Source: Cinnamomum chago (taxonomy: Eukaryota > Streptophyta > Magnoliopsida > Laurales > Lauraceae). Taken from it: a DNA stretch of 64,000 nucleotides. The number at the start of each line of letters is the position of its first letter. Within the stretch, counting starts at the first letter, position 1. Shown here in pieces: positions 37,001-50,459 of the stretch. The stretch covers positions 79,755,422-79,819,421 of the forward strand of contig CP142456.1 in assembly GCA_038049695.1 (NCBI GenBank), in the 5' to 3' direction. The translations under genes and the position numbers were made by a program. The notes under the pieces are model-generated. The model saw only the letters and a program-made list of their open reading frames with translations. It had not been told where the DNA came from and searched no databases.

Positions 37001-37470
37001 ATAATGCTAGAATATATATTAAGGGCCTAATTGTTTGCATAGAATGCATAGGATTTCACGGTTAAATTAGCTTTACCAAAGGATTATTAAAAAAGTTAGT
37101 GGTGGATTTGACGTGGGAAGTGAAGGAAATTATATATTATATATATTAAAGCAAACGGGGAAGAGGGTTGTGAGGAGTGCTACGTTATCACCCACACGAG
37201 TTCTCCTATCAGAAAAATACTTATAAAAGCACACAGAGCTTTGAGTTTAATGTGGGCCACTCCAAATCTCCCCCTCTAATACTTTCCTAAAATCTCTCAT
37301 TCTAATACTTTCTAAAATCTCTCATCCTCTTAATAAGATTGAATAAATGGTCAATAGGCCTATATCTCAATGGTTGTGAAACCTTATCACTCCATCTATA
37401 TTTTCCTAACTTTTCTCTTGATCATCTCTATCCGACTAATCTCACCAGTTTGAAGTTCTGCACAGGACAG
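34040..37470. other. Intergenic, no gene seen
   Basis: AT-rich with a (TA)n tract at about 34352-34366. Repeated GACTCGGC/GAGTC phrases at 35520-35765 are probably remnants of an old dispersed repeat. No coding sequence was recognised. Confidence 0.4.
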
Positions 37471-37471
37471 A

Positions 37472-38085
37472 ATGCAGGGAAGCAAACAACTGTTCACTGA
37501 GTTTTTGAAAAATTTATCTGAGTTTTTAGTAAATTTATCCGAGTTTCTAACAAATTTATCTGAGTTTTTAAAAAATTTATCTTAGTTTTTGACAAATTTA
37601 TCTATGTTTTTAAAAATTTTAATTGAGTTTTTTCTAAAAATCTATCTGAGTTTTTTTACAAATTTATTTGCATTTTTTGAAATCTATTTGGGTTTTTTTT
37701 AATTTTATTTATGTCTTTTGAAATTTATTTACGTCTTTTCAAGTTTATTAGCGTTTTTCGAACTAAATTTAACTCAATTTTGGAAAAAAATACTTGATTT
37801 TTTGGAAAAAAAAATTTAAAATTTGGAAAGCTGGTTTATCTTAGGTTTGGAAAATGATTTGGGTTTTGTGAAATTCTTTTTAATTTTTAATTTTATTTAC
37901 ATCTTTTGAATTTTATTTGGATATTTTGAAATTTATCTGCGTCTATTGAAATTTATTTGGATCTTTTAAAATTTATTTGTGTCCTTTTAAATGTCTCTGC
38001 ATTTTTTTGGAGTTTATTGTTTTTTTTAGAATTATTGTATTTTTTGGAATTTATTTATATTTTTAATAATTTATTTACTAATCTT
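37472..38085 (+). repeat. Degenerate AT-rich minisatellite, 20-21 bp period
   Basis: Five or more near-perfect 21-bp units of the form gagtttttgaaaaatttatct start at 37499. They then degrade, and a related unit of about 20 bp (gaaatttatttggatctttt) recurs to about 38085. The first four units are in frame with an ATG at 37472 and read as EFLxNLS heptads until a TAG at 37583-37585, a 37-codon frame. Expression is not supported, so I class it as a satellite. Confidence 0.82.
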
Positions 38086-39800
38086 ATTAATAAAATTTCA
38101 TTAATTGTAGCCAATTAAATAGTAGTTGACCATTATTAATAGGATATCTCACTAATCATGTGATATGATTTAAAGAAATGACAACTTGGACATTTAAAGT
38201 TTTTAAATTTGGAAAAAAGACTCATGCCACTATGAAAAAGATTTATAGATTTAAGGCAAGAACGAGCAATATTTAGGGACATGCCGCATAATGCCCTAAA
38301 AATTTAAACATTGGACATGTATTAAGGTTGTGAGTTGTGACACGTACATAGGAAGGCGTGTGTAGAAGGGCATCTCTCTCAGTAGTCTCTCGTGCCGTTT
38401 GCTTTGACCGAACGTCCAAATTGGATGACAAAAAGTCTAACACACGTCATGCGTGGTCAAAGCTGTAAAAGCATCATTGCTTCCACATCTACGACTACTC
38501 TTCCATCCTTAAATCTGATATCTTGCATTTTTGGTCACCTAGAAGAGCCAGTTCTTGAGTAAGCAGACAACCCAACTTAAACCTGACCTGGTAATCCAGT
38601 GTCGAATATGGGTTTAGGCTGATCTGTATCTGACCCGATTGACACATGATCTGCCCCACCCAACTTGATCTGTGATGGGTTAAGAGTTCGTGATATCAAA
38701 CCCATTATGCGATAGGTATGGGTCGGGTCAAATTTGATGATATTGATAAGTTTATATTCTTCTAAAAAATTTAAAAAATGGAAACCTTGTAACCCTTTGA
38801 ACTTTTTGAAAAGTGTCACTGCTACAAGTTTTATATGGGGAAAGTTTTGGTGTAATTAATTAAAATAAAAAACAAAAGAGGGCAGGTGGGTGGGCCAGGA
38901 AAATCCAAATCCGAACACAACTTAGGTCCGAATAATCTAAAAATCATATCCACCCTGAGCCCAACGAAACCCCCGCCAAACCCACCCTAATTGGAGTGGG
39001 TTAGGGTGGGTCCCCATTAAAACTGATCCATTTTCATTCTGATTCTTGACTCTTGCATTGATCTTTATCCCAAAAAGGAAAAAAAAAAAAAAAAAACACA
39101 AAAAGCACTCTTACATTGATTATAAATGAGTTGGGTTTGGGTTAAACTAATTCTTGCTATTCATCTTCCCAAGCTTATTTAACTTGAACACAATCCGTCT
39201 AATTAAACACCCCTTATCTTGTCAATCGAATCCCTATATAAACGGTGTAAGGGTTTGGCTTGATTCTTTTAACTTTACAATTATATTTAGATTGAAATTC
39301 TATTTTTTTTCTAATCCCCCTAATTTGGCTCCAACCATTGTCACACTCAAATCTACCAAAGAAAATAATAAAGTAATTGCTAACCTTCTCACTAGTCTAT
39401 AACAATCATTTGTCTGGTTTTGATGATAGAGAAAGGAAAAGGTAATAATCAAAGTGAGGTATGCATGTCTATTGGTGGGTTCTTTATGTGGAACAAGTTG
39501 GAGCAAGTTGTGGAATGTTGTGGGGAGTGTGAGAGATGGGAGTTTTGTAAGTTAAGTCAAGGGGACAGACAAGTTGTGGGGCACCTTTTCCTTTGAAGAG
39601 TGGTTTTGAAATGCAGGAAGAGATAAGGTCGAATATGTGGAACCAGGAAGTGCCTATGGCAATCCTTTCGAGAAAGGGTTTGGTTTTGATTGGAGAGGTT
39701 GGTGTGTGGTAGAGGGATAAGAACCTTGAGGAGTCATTAAGGATAGGTTTAAAATATCCTCACAATTTGTGGCCCCAGGAGTATTTCTTCCCCTTTTTAT
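38086..39800. other. Intergenic, no gene seen
   Basis: AT-rich with an A-tract at about 39078-39096. No coding sequence was recognised. Confidence 0.4.
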
Positions 39801-39803
39801 GAG

Positions 39804-39806
<3 letters not shown>

Positions 39807-39844
<38 letters not shown>
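39807..39844. repeat. (GA)n microsatellite
   Basis: About 19 consecutive GA dinucleotides. Confidence 0.95.
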
Positions 39845-39848
<4 letters not shown>

Positions 39849-41800
39849 TGTGGATGTGCAAGAAAAATGCATGCATTTGGACCCTTCTGATGTTATGACT
39901 ATCTTATAGTTGTTTTTTCTAGGCTATTACAACTTGAGGTGTTTTTTTTTTTTTTTCTTCAGAGCTGGGTATCTAGAAGAGAAGTGAATTTCTTGATGAA
40001 GAAAACATATAACTGTGATTTTAAGTGGGCACCTTAGGTTTAAAACTGAAATAGGCTTGTTTCGAATCGGTTTCCTTGGATGCTATACGAATGTGTCCTT
40101 AAGTTTATTTATTCATCCTAAATTGGATCTCTAGTTAGAAAAGAGTGGATTTCTTGATGAAGAAAACATCATGTAACTTTGATTTTATGCTGAAACCGTA
40201 TCTTAAAAACTAATTTGACTTGCTCTGAATGACTCTGGCTGAGTTGAGGTAAAGCAGACCAAACTGGCAAGCCATTCAACACCTTTTACTCTAATTCAAT
40301 TCAAGGAGATGTCGCTTTTGCGGACAGCCAAATTGAAAAATCTCGTATCGTACGTCTACTTGCCGACAATTTTGAGGTGAATATACACATGACTTTCATT
40401 GGACTGATTGTATTAATTTGGACTCGAAAATTCAACTCAACTTAGAAGGTCTCCGGGCAAAAGCACTCACCAATATTTGTTTCATTTGCCTTGCTTAGTT
40501 ATTGTGTCATTGTGTCAAAGTTGACTAGTGCCATTTGAGAGAGAGAATGCTTCATTAGGCCCTCAATGGCATAAGTGACAGATTGATCCATTTTTGGGTC
40601 CTTTCACCTCTAATTAGGGTAACTATGCTTCTCATGTATACAACATCTTTGATATGATTAAATAACGTCTAGCAACACAAAAAGCTGTGGCTTTCAATTA
40701 ATTAAAGCACCACACATTATCTTCAAGCACGATTTTCCTAAAATTGGAAAAAACTTCTTTGCTTTAATTGCAAAGTTAGCAAATCATTTGCAGGTGAAAG
40801 AGAAAACAGAATCACCTCATATCCAGGTGTTTTATTAGTTTATCCTTCTTTAAAAATTTGAATTTCTTTTTGAAGTTGAAAGCCTATTTACATATGAAAG
40901 GGTGTGTTTTTTTAAGCGACAGCTTTTCTTATGTTGGAGTATAAAAAAAAAAAAGATGCGACCTCCAATCCAAATATACATAACTAAACTTTATAAACTA
41001 CATTTATTTTCAGGAAGCAGCTGCCGTGAAGGCTTTTAAGAAGAATTGAAATGATCCAGTACACCTACAATTGTGAGCCCTAAGTTCAATATCGATGTAG
41101 GGTGCATAGTTAAGTGCTGCAGGCCATTGATCAAATAAGCCCGTGCAACAAAAACTCTATCAGCCCATGCATATTTCGTAATCCCTCATTCTAAAATGAT
41201 CCCAAAACCCTACTTCTTATTAAATATGATGAAGCGACCTCGTTTCAAATTGATTTCAATTTCAATTCGCCATTCTTTTTACTTCTTTATCTATGCTTAT
41301 TTTTACAATATTAATAGTTTTCAATTTCTTGTAATTTTAGAACGAAGATTTTTAATTTTGACTAGGGACGTTCCATTTTTGTCAAAACCTAGACCTAATT
41401 AGTGTTCCTCGTACTTGGACCCAAACTTGAATTCAGTACTGACATGGATCTAATGTAGAGGACCCAGGCCCAACTTCGATGGCCCGACTTGATCTGGCCC
41501 TGACTTAAAGACAAGTATATTATAATAAAATATTTTTTTATTATATATAGTAATGTTAATACTTTTTTTTTTATTATATTTATGTGTTTTGCATAGAATA
41601 TAAAAAAATAGAATAAATTTTATAGTTAGCAATTACATATCATATCTTATACAGTTGGATATATTGGTATGGACAGGACGTGGACCCGCTTATCAATCGG
41701 GCCAAACATGGATCTGCTCTGGGCTGAAATATTACGCCTAGTTTGTAAAATGAGCTGGGCTTGAAAAAAATTCGGCCTGCGAAAAGCTGACCCATCAACC
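39845..41800. other. Intergenic, no gene seen
   Basis: AT-rich, with a T-tract at about 39942-39957. No gene or classifiable element was recognised. Confidence 0.4.
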
Positions 41801-41817
41801 CCCTAGCATTTTACTGA

Positions 41818-42054
41818 ATGGATCATTTTTCAAAAGAAGGGGACACCCTAACATTGGTGGAGAATGAAGATTCTGCAGAAGCAAGGAACGAGACAGCTAA
41901 CTTCCATTCATGTTTCAGGGACACCCTTCCTTATCAGGTCTGTGAGTGGTATCAAAAGGAGATTCAGCAGCTGGGGTTGGAGGGAAATGTTTTAAGATTC
42001 ATAAAGCCATCAATGATCCAACCCAAATTCACTAGAGACTGGTACAGTAGGTAG
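41818..42054 (+). CDS. Orphan 78-codon frame, possible retroposed fragment
   Basis: A 78-codon ATG-to-stop frame has balanced, protein-like composition, rich in Glu, Gln and charged residues and ending KFTRDWYSR. It lies in otherwise non-coding DNA. I do not recognise it. About 230 bp downstream, T-rich sequence runs into an A-rich tail (caaaagaaagaagaaaaag, about 42277-42296), as at the 3' end of a LINE or a retroposed transcript. It may be the tail of a LINE or processed-gene fragment and not an active gene. No promoter or splice context supports expression. Confidence 0.25.
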   Translation: MDHFSKEGDTLTLVENEDSAEARNETANFHSCFRDTLPYQVCEWYQKEIQQLGLEGNVLRFIKPSMIQPKFTRDWYSR

Positions 42055-42296
42055 AGGGCAAAAGAGGAGCAGGAACTTCAGTTCACCATAAAAAGCTAGT
42101 GGGGCTGTGTAGTAGTTCGTAGTAGTGTTGGTGAGCAGGTTTGCTTGCTGGTGTAGTTGGTTCCATATAGTCCTGGTTCAGTTGGGTAGTTTATGGTGCT
42201 AGTTTGTGCCCTTTAGGTCTTCTTTCCTTGTCTTTTGTTGTAGTTACTTCTTTAATTAATTAATTTTCCTGCTTAGCAAAAGAAAGAAGAAAAAGT

Positions 42297-43220
42297 GGAT
42301 AGAAATTAGTTTTCCACTGTAAGTGGGTGACAGAGAACAAGTTGGACCATGTTTTTTGTAATATGTTTATATGGGTTCTCCCACAGTACATATGCTAAGC
42401 ATTTTGTCAAAATTTTAAATTCTATGATCATTTTTGGGAAATTATTGTCTCTAGAAAATGTGGGGATAATTAGAATTAAGGGTTTCTCAAGATAGTTCAA
42501 GGTAATTTTTGTTATAATAAACTAAATTTTAAATAATGAGAAAAAAACAAAAACAAAATTAAATATAACTTACTATTAAAAATCGGGATATTTTGCAGAA
42601 TTGGGCATTTTCTTGAGATATTACAAGGAAAATGTTGTGAGAATAATGTGAAATTTGAATAACAAAAATCATAAAATAAAATAAATTTAAGGTAATTTTA
42701 GAAATTTACATATATATATATATAATCTTCACTAATTTATTTCAATTTTATCACTCAGACAGTGTTTTTCTTCTACATTTTCAAATTTCAAGATATTTTA
42801 AAGATAACTAATTAATAGAGAAATTCATATTTCTCGATAATATCATGATATTTTCAAAACAAATCTTTAACGTTTGTGAAGCTGAAGTGTACTTTTAGTT
42901 TGTAAGCCTTAATCATGGGCTCCAATCCTCTGACTTTGTATCAACCCTAATCTAAGACAAAATCTTTATATCCTCTGCCCTCATTGATTGGGATGTATCT
43001 ACATAGGCTCCTCACAAGACAATTACCACATTAAGAATTCGCACGCAAATAAAACAATATTTCCATGACAGTCATATTAAACCCAAAATCCATGATGTTT
43101 AGGAGAGCTTGCTCATTACTTATCCTCTACAATTTTATACTCATCATTAAAAATTCATGATTACGTTAAACAGGCTAACAATACACAATCTATATTGTTT
43201 CAAAGAAGAAGAAGAAGGAA

Positions 43221-43258
<38 letters not shown>

Positions 43259-46200
43259 CATCAATCGCTATCCAGCTGATGCTAGTTCTACCAAACAGCA
43301 TGAGGTGATAAAACATGGCTAACCCCTTTGGTTTTTCTAATCTCAACCATGGACGACCCTTTCATCCTTTGGGCCACGAGGCACAACCTTAGTGGCTTGC
43401 CTGGACTTCATTACTCTTTTAAACATAGAGATTAACGTATAATAATGCTGTCGGCGAAGTGCCCAAGGCAAGAAAACAACCCCCTATCAAGGATGTTAAT
43501 TAGCATCCAATGTCCCAAGAGATTCAAACCAGCATTTGTATCCATACATATAGGATCTAGAAGTTTTCAGATACGGATATGAAAATACCAATTTGGCTTT
43601 AGAGATGAAGCATGATTTGAATTCGGCGAATGGGACATGTCCGTGTTCGTGTCCGTGTCCGTGGCTATGCTATGGAAAAAAAAAATGGATTTCGCATCTG
43701 ACCCATTTAAGTCCTGCTCAAATATATTATGTTATGGTTGCATGATACATACACAATAATCCTTGTTATTAGACCTTGTGATGGAGAGATTAGCCATGAT
43801 AACAAGCAAAGGTTACATCATTGCAGTTTTACTAATGAAACATCTGAGGCATGGTCGGTGACTAACGATAAAATTAAGGAAAGCTTGTTGTTTTTTTCTT
43901 TTCCATAATTATTTTCACATCTGAGTCAATGATTCTTGGGAGTCATATATAGGTTGTCAGACTTTGCAACAGAAGAAGTGGTTATCAACACAAGAAAATG
44001 GGAAGGTAGAGATGGTACGTAGGACCCACATCATGTGTTAGAGAGAGAAAGGGAGAGGTGCCCTTTCTAACATGGCTCATGTGATTATTGTCTCAAGTCA
44101 TTCTTTGGAGCCATTATTACATGCTAAATGGCGTTCACATGGCCACAAGGTACACATAATAAGTAAAACAAGGAAAGGAGCCTAGCATTTAAGCAAGAGG
44201 TCCACAAGACCATTAGTTCATTTCATGGTCTGTCTGGGCCATTTTCAAGGATGATCAGTCGTTTTTAGCACAAAGAGGCCAAGCACTAGCCAGCTTCATT
44301 ACCACTGAAAGTAAATTTTCTTACTTTTATTTTGGCACCAATGTCTAGAGGACCCCTTACATAAAAAAATGTTGTGATCAGAACCATTTGGGAAATAGTC
44401 CAAAGAAATAACACTAATGGTTAGAGGTTTCAAGCTCCATTTTGTTAAAGATTAGGGATATATATGGACACCCAAATAGGGCCAAACCCACATGGGTCCA
44501 AGTTTAAGGTAATGCTTGAGCCACACGATAACAAATGGGGCCAATTTGGGCTTGGACCCGACCCAAATGAAATGAATCATTGTTTTAACTCAAAAAGGCA
44601 ATGGATACCACCTTAAACAAAACCATACTTCCCTTTATCATATGGTATATTAAGCATGTTTAGTAATTAAAGCCAATACATATATAGTCGGAGTCAGCCA
44701 GACTGGGCCTAAGGATCATAAACAAGGTTCATCCTACATTCTCATTATAATGCTAGGGCCCGTTTCATAAATGGATCAGAAAATCTATAGAGATGGCCCA
44801 CCTCAATACACCAAAAGCAGGATTAAATGTTGATTTCCCCAGTGGTACTCCTTTACAGTGTAATTAATAGGAAAACCGACCTCTCCTTAGACTATTCCAA
44901 ATTTGGTTTAAAACTAGTGGGTGTGAAGTTATATATATGGATTCATATATAATTGCAGCACAATATTTTAGTTTGTGTGGGTGGAGGACATGTCATTGAG
45001 GTAAGACACTGACAGGACATTTGGGTGGACTCAATTATTTTTTCTAGTTGGGAGGTGAACTGGTTTCTACTTAATTTATGGCCACTATCCTAATGGCCTG
45101 CTTGCATGGTTTGGTTTCTCTTGAGAACAAGAAAGCAAAAGATTAATGCATGGTCTTGTAATGTCAGCTCATTTAATATGTGTGGGCCCAACTTTCTTTC
45201 ATCTAATTTACCCCAATCATGTTTACTTGTGCCCCCAATCATGTTTACTTGTGCTTAGGTGTTAACTCAAATTTTACTTCAATTAAAGTAATATGCGCTG
45301 TTGAATTTATCATACGTAGAATATATTATTATAAAAAAAAAAAAGATCAACTGAACTGAGACGCATGCAATATGAGTGGATTTATCATGTGAAGGGTGGG
45401 GCCTATATCGGTTAGATCCGATAAATACTTGCCGTCAGAGACATGCTTTTGGCAGCTTGGGGTCATTTTTTAAAATTCTTTTTTCAGGTCAAAATGCATA
45501 GTATAGACTTCCATTCATCTAGTATTGATATATCTTATTCAACAATTTATAATCTTACAATTTTCTAAGGTAGACATTCCATCCAGAAGCTCTAAAAAAA
45601 TGCCCATGTGAAAACGTCAACAGGAATATTGATTTATTGTACATTTAAATGGACCAAAAGGAATCATAGTGCATTGTCTAATGAGCTAAGACAATGGGGA
45701 CATCAACATGTGACCTTTAGGTAGGAAAGGGAGAAGTATGAGTCTTAAATTCAGGTGGGCCACTGATGTTTTTTGAATAGTCATGAGACCTAGAAGCTTT
45801 CAAATTGTATGGTGAAGTATGGTCAGCATGTTCCCATTGGACCAGTAATCCCCCCTTCAACACTCAACCCTAATACTGTTTACATGTGTCTATTTTAGGT
45901 GGTATCATTTAATGATTGTAATTTATTAATGATTGTAATTTATTATTGTACAATTAAATGATAATTGACAGTAGAGTTGGATCCATCCATGACAAATGCT
46001 TTTCTGATCCAATGAGTGACAAACATGTGGTGTGTTATCAATGTTGGCCTTGCAAGAACCATAAAAAAAAAAAATAATAATAATAAAAAGAAGCACAATT
46101 ATTTAAACAAAAAACAAAGCAAACAAAGAACCACAATTATTTCTTAGATTTCCTTGACACTATTTAAATCCTTTGATACAGATTCATTTTTACCCTTATA

Positions 46201-47860
46201 TACAGATTTTTAATGGTTAGAAACAAATAGAAACTCAGACTTAGATTTCAGGATCTAATATATAACTTTGTACCTTTTAAAAAATCTCCGGCATAATGCT
46301 CATGTACTTTTATAATATGAAATCTAATAACCCTATTGAGGTTTTTCTTATAAAATATTATTTCTTTCATCTTTAGGTCATTCTTTATATCAATGGATTC
46401 ACCATCCTATCTTCTTTACTTTCTAAATGAAATTAGTTTTATTCGGTTCCTCACCTAATTCCCCAAGATTGATCCCTAGGTTCCTCTTTATACGGGAGCA
46501 TTCTTCTTTTTCCATGGCAGGGGTCTCTTATAATTATAGATCCTAAGATCCTTGACTAAAAAAAAAACCTACATAGAATATCCATTTTTAAGTTACTGAA
46601 AAACTTGAATCCTTATATGCCCGGGTCCTACTCCCAACCTCTTTGGATACCCCCCCGCCCCCAAAAAAAAAAAAAAAAAAAATTTATTATTATTAAAAAT
46701 ATATATATAAATCCACTAATCACGAGGGAGTTAATTATATACGAAAACAAGATTGTAGCTCAGTCAATTGTTTCGAGGATGTAGCCCAACCAGTTGGGGA
46801 CTTCAACGTTCCTCTCAAGTCTTGGAGTGTCCCATGGGACTGAAAGCGAAAACAAAGCAATATATGAAGTCTTTGTGAGTTGGGTCTGGCTGAACTTAGT
46901 CTAATATTTTCCTTCCTTCCCTTCTGGGTCATATGCAAGGATGGCACTCGAATTTTCGGAATGTTTGATGAATGAGTTATTCTTCAACTTGAATTTGCTG
47001 GCCTGGTTTGGTACATGGGTCGAACTCTGGCTGCCACTGCAGCCACACAAACCGGACCAATTGATAGGCAGGCCATCCTGATTGAAAGTTTAAATTACAA
47101 AACCTCGCGGATGGATAAAAGATCTCGCACTAATGCAGACTGGTACCATAGTTTATAAATTCAAAAACGTGGCTTGACTCTGAAGGTCACTGAGGCAAGT
47201 AACTCTAGCAAGCCTGGCTCGAGTCACTTGACTCGGTGACCTATGACCAAGATGAATTGCCCTGAGTCAGGGTGAGTAAGAACCAAGTTTGTGATCCATA
47301 ATTGGGACATGCATGAAAAGGCCCTTGAAACTGTTAGGAGAGGAAATATGTGCCAGCTTGGATCTATGGTTTGTACCTGTGAGGTCCATGATTCAGGGAT
47401 CTGAAATGCTCTAATATAACAGGCCACTTTGGATGGTCTAAGTTATAGAACTGTATGATCCTAGCCATCCAACCTTTGTCCATTTTTAGCATGTTTCCTT
47501 TCTTTAAAATGTATATTTTCTGTCCCCGAAACAATTCAGGTTTTCCAAATCTAGGTGATTTTTATTCATGGGACATTGATTTGCCATCATATAACGGTCT
47601 GGATCACTTAACCATGGTCCTAGTTTTAAAAAATAGCAAAAAGAATATGTCGATTGTAGTGTACTTTTTATTCATCCATTATAGGCCCTGACTCAAGCTT
47701 TTGTTTGAATGGGCTAAAAACTCAGGTCATACCTGTTCATAATGGGTTCATGGGCTTGGACTCATGTTAAATACAAAGTTTAGGACCAGACCTGGAAAAA
47801 ATTATTAACTAGGCCCAATCGAGGCCGACGGCCAAGTCTCAAGCCCAAATTAAACATAAT
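42297..47860. other. Intergenic, no gene seen
   Basis: AT-rich sequence with a composite (TA)n(GA)n microsatellite (about 43222-43258) and a hexamer run of gtgtcc type (about 43638-43664). There is also a perfect 22-bp tandem duplication (45211-45254), an 18-bp duplication (about 45913-45948) and an A-tract (46663-46681). No coding sequence was recognised. Confidence 0.45.
43222..43258. repeat. (TA)n(GA)n compound microsatellite
   Basis: A TA run passes directly into a GA run. Confidence 0.9.
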
Positions 47861-47867
47861 GTACATA

Positions 47868-48260
47868 CATGTGAGTAGGGTTGTAAGCAGGTCGGTTCCG
47901 GTCCGGGTCAATGGTGGAACCGGAACCATTAAGAAAAATGTGGAATCGGATCCGGAACCGTTTTGGAATCAGTTTCTTGGCTTGGAGCCGGAACCAGAAC
48001 CATAACCATATATGAGACGGGTCTAGATTTAGGTCTACGTAGAGGATATTAATAAAAATATATATAGTTTTTAGGAGAGATTTTTGCAAAAATGAGGTAA
48101 TATGTCTGGTCTCAGGTCCACGGGTCCAACCAAGGTGGAACCGGACCCGAACACATTGACATATTGAGGCCTAAATAAGGACCTAGACCCGGTTTTTAAC
48201 GAGTCGGAACCTTCCGGGTAATCATAGAATCGAGGACCCATTTACATCCATACGTGTGAG
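47868..48260. mobile_element. hAT-like MITE, TAGGGTTGTAA family, copy 2
   Basis: The body at 47876-48252 begins tagggttgtaagcaggtcgg and ends gacccatttacatccata, imperfect inverted repeats. Flanks are catgtgag (47868-47875) and cgtgtgag (48253-48260), an 8-bp duplication with one mismatch, as expected of hAT. It aligns with 32800-33184 throughout. There is no coding capacity. Confidence 0.8.
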
Positions 48261-48950
48261 CCCATTTCGTAGTTGGATGCAAATTTAGATCTAGGTTCAA
48301 CAATTCATAGGGTTGTCAAATGTCAACTGGCCGCTTCCATTTTAAACACAATTCACTTATCAGTTCTGGGTCCATGTTCAAAATCCAGACGGCATCTCTG
48401 ATCCAGATTTGATGTACGGGATCAAGGTCTTGTACCAAAATCCTAGTTCAGGTACATATGTAGATCATAGCCATGACAACTAATAGTTACAATCAGTAGT
48501 TGTGTAAATCAATATTGTTCTGACTGGATTTGGGCCCTGATTTATTAACTGGATCCAGATCCATAGACTCAGTTCCCTCTGGGTCGAGTCCACTCGAGTT
48601 TTGCCGTGTTTTGGTAGGCTGGTTAGACTCATTTGACTCAGTGCCCTCCGGGTCGAGTCCACTCGAGTTTTTGAACTATGATTGCCAGATTGGACTGGAA
48701 ATTCCCTAGCCGACACAATTTGGACCCAGTAATTCTGGGTTTGGGATTTGGGATAACATTTATAACCACATTAATAAAAATGGCTCAGGCCTTCGTTTGA
48801 GGCCTGCTTCTGAACCCGCCAATCCTACCCAAATCCAATCCATTTCAACTTGTTTTCACTTCAACCCATGAACCCCAATCCACCCTAGAAGCTACAATCT
48901 AGATTTCATGTTCCAACCTAATTAATGATACCCATTGCCACCCCTACACT
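48261..48950. other. Intergenic, no gene seen
   Basis: AT-rich flank of the hAT-like element, including the direct duplication at 48568-48670. No gene was recognised. Confidence 0.4.
48568..48670. repeat. 69-bp spaced direct duplication
   Basis: The segment ctcagttccctctgggtcgag with its continuation (about 34 bp) recurs 69 bp downstream from 48637 with two or three changes. Confidence 0.75.
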
Positions 48951-48954
48951 ACAT

Positions 48955-48955
<1 letters not shown>

Positions 48956-49030
<75 letters not shown>
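48956..49030. repeat. (CT)n microsatellite, 75 bp
   Basis: Uninterrupted CT dinucleotides for about 37 units, the longest simple repeat in the window. Confidence 0.97.
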
Positions 49031-49035
<5 letters not shown>

Positions 49036-49820
49036 CCAATTTACAGTGAAGGAGGTGTTTTTTGGTATAAATATAACGAAGGAGTTAGATTGGTTTTAGT
49101 TGATAATTTTAGAGTAGCTCAAACAGAATTTGGGTAACACGCAATGTGTAAGGTGCCAGTGATATGATGCTTGAAATGTGAGATTTTAACTTAGCTCTAA
49201 AATACTGTTGTAAACTTAAGCAAAGTGCAATGTAAGAAAAATGCTTGAGCAGTATACAAGGCTTTGCTAACTCTTCAATTCAATTTCTGGTAAGCAGTAG
49301 ACATTCCCCTCACTTTGTGCATTCAAACATTTAGTTTAGATGTCAAGATAAAACCCTACTTCCTTGAGATGTGAGAAATGGGATTCTTTCAAAGAAATTC
49401 AATATCACTATTGGATTGTATATCATCTTAGCTACAAGCACCAAGGATCAGAAAATTTCATACTAAATAGGCATAATTTAAGAGCTGGAAATTAGATTAC
49501 ACATGGTAACTCGATCGAGTCTGGCTGAGTACTCAGTCGGACTCTGCCAGATTTACTTCTCTTGACTCGGTGAAATACTGAGACAAGTCCATTCCGAATT
49601 GACAGGGCGGGTCAACAAGTTTTTAAATATGCAATTGCAACCCAAATTAAATGACATGGTCAACGTCCACTCTCAGTCCTTAGTGGTTATAAATTGTGGT
49701 CGAGCACCCACCGTCACTATAAAATTATTGTTGTGCCGTTTCCATCACCAATTAGTTTTGAGATAAGTGGTAACTCAATGAGATATAAGATCCTACAAGT
49801 AGTATTAGTCCAACTCGACG
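49031..49820. other. Intergenic, no gene seen
   Basis: AT-rich sequence with GAGTC/ACTCGG phrases at 49510-49600 related to those at 35.5, 47.2 and 49.8 kb. No gene was recognised. Confidence 0.35.
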
Positions 49821-49822
49821 GC

Positions 49823-49963
49823 ATAGTTTTAAAACTCAGGCACTCAACTTTTCTCGACTTAACTCATAAGGTCACCGGGCTGAGTTACTAGGGTAGGTAT
49901 GGTTGAGTACTCGGTTGGACTTGCTTGACTCAACTGACTCAATGGCCCTTTAAACTATGCTCA
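49823..49963. repeat. MITE-like dispersed repeat with GACTCGG core
   Basis: Short inverted ends, gcatagttttaaaactcagg on the left and ggccctttaaactatgc on the right, enclose ACTCGG/GAGTC-rich sequence. Related phrases occur at 47145-47240, 49510-49600 and 35520-35765, which suggests an old dispersed family. No target duplication was identified. Confidence 0.45.
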
Positions 49964-50459
49964 TGGGGCCTTCAAAAGATTCACAATTGGTTAGGTGGGC
50001 CTGAATTTGAACTAATTGCCCAGGGCTTTGTGTGAGGTCGGTCTACTGGCAAAGTTAGCTGATTACATACTTTGAATAGTAGTGGACCCTATTTTCCTAA
50101 TCACGCGGATGATCCAACACCCCAAAAATTGGGTAGGGCCACCCCACATCTGATTCGAAACCGACTCGCTCACATCATCCATAGAAGTTAGCTGCACAAT
50201 TCATGGTTGGGTCACGTGTATCAATGGGTTAAGGGCCTTGTTGCCGAATTCCTATGGGATTTTTAGGACCCCAGAAATTCTCTAGAGAGTGGACTTCAAA
50301 TAACTAGGGAAAACAATGAGTACACATTTATCCTAACATGACCCATAAATGGTTACTTTGAGCCCATTTAATGGTACGGTCTGAGTTTGCATCTACCGCA
50401 CTGGACCTAAAAGACATGAGGCCTACGTCAATATTCAAAAAAATTTGGTACCCACCTTA

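Noticed and set aside
37020-37165. Possible small element with ends gggcctaattgtttgc and gcaaacgggg
   Set aside because: The inverted match is only a few bases and there is no target duplication.
48956-49030. Apparent Leu-Ser repeat protein
   Set aside because: It is the translation of a pure CT microsatellite.
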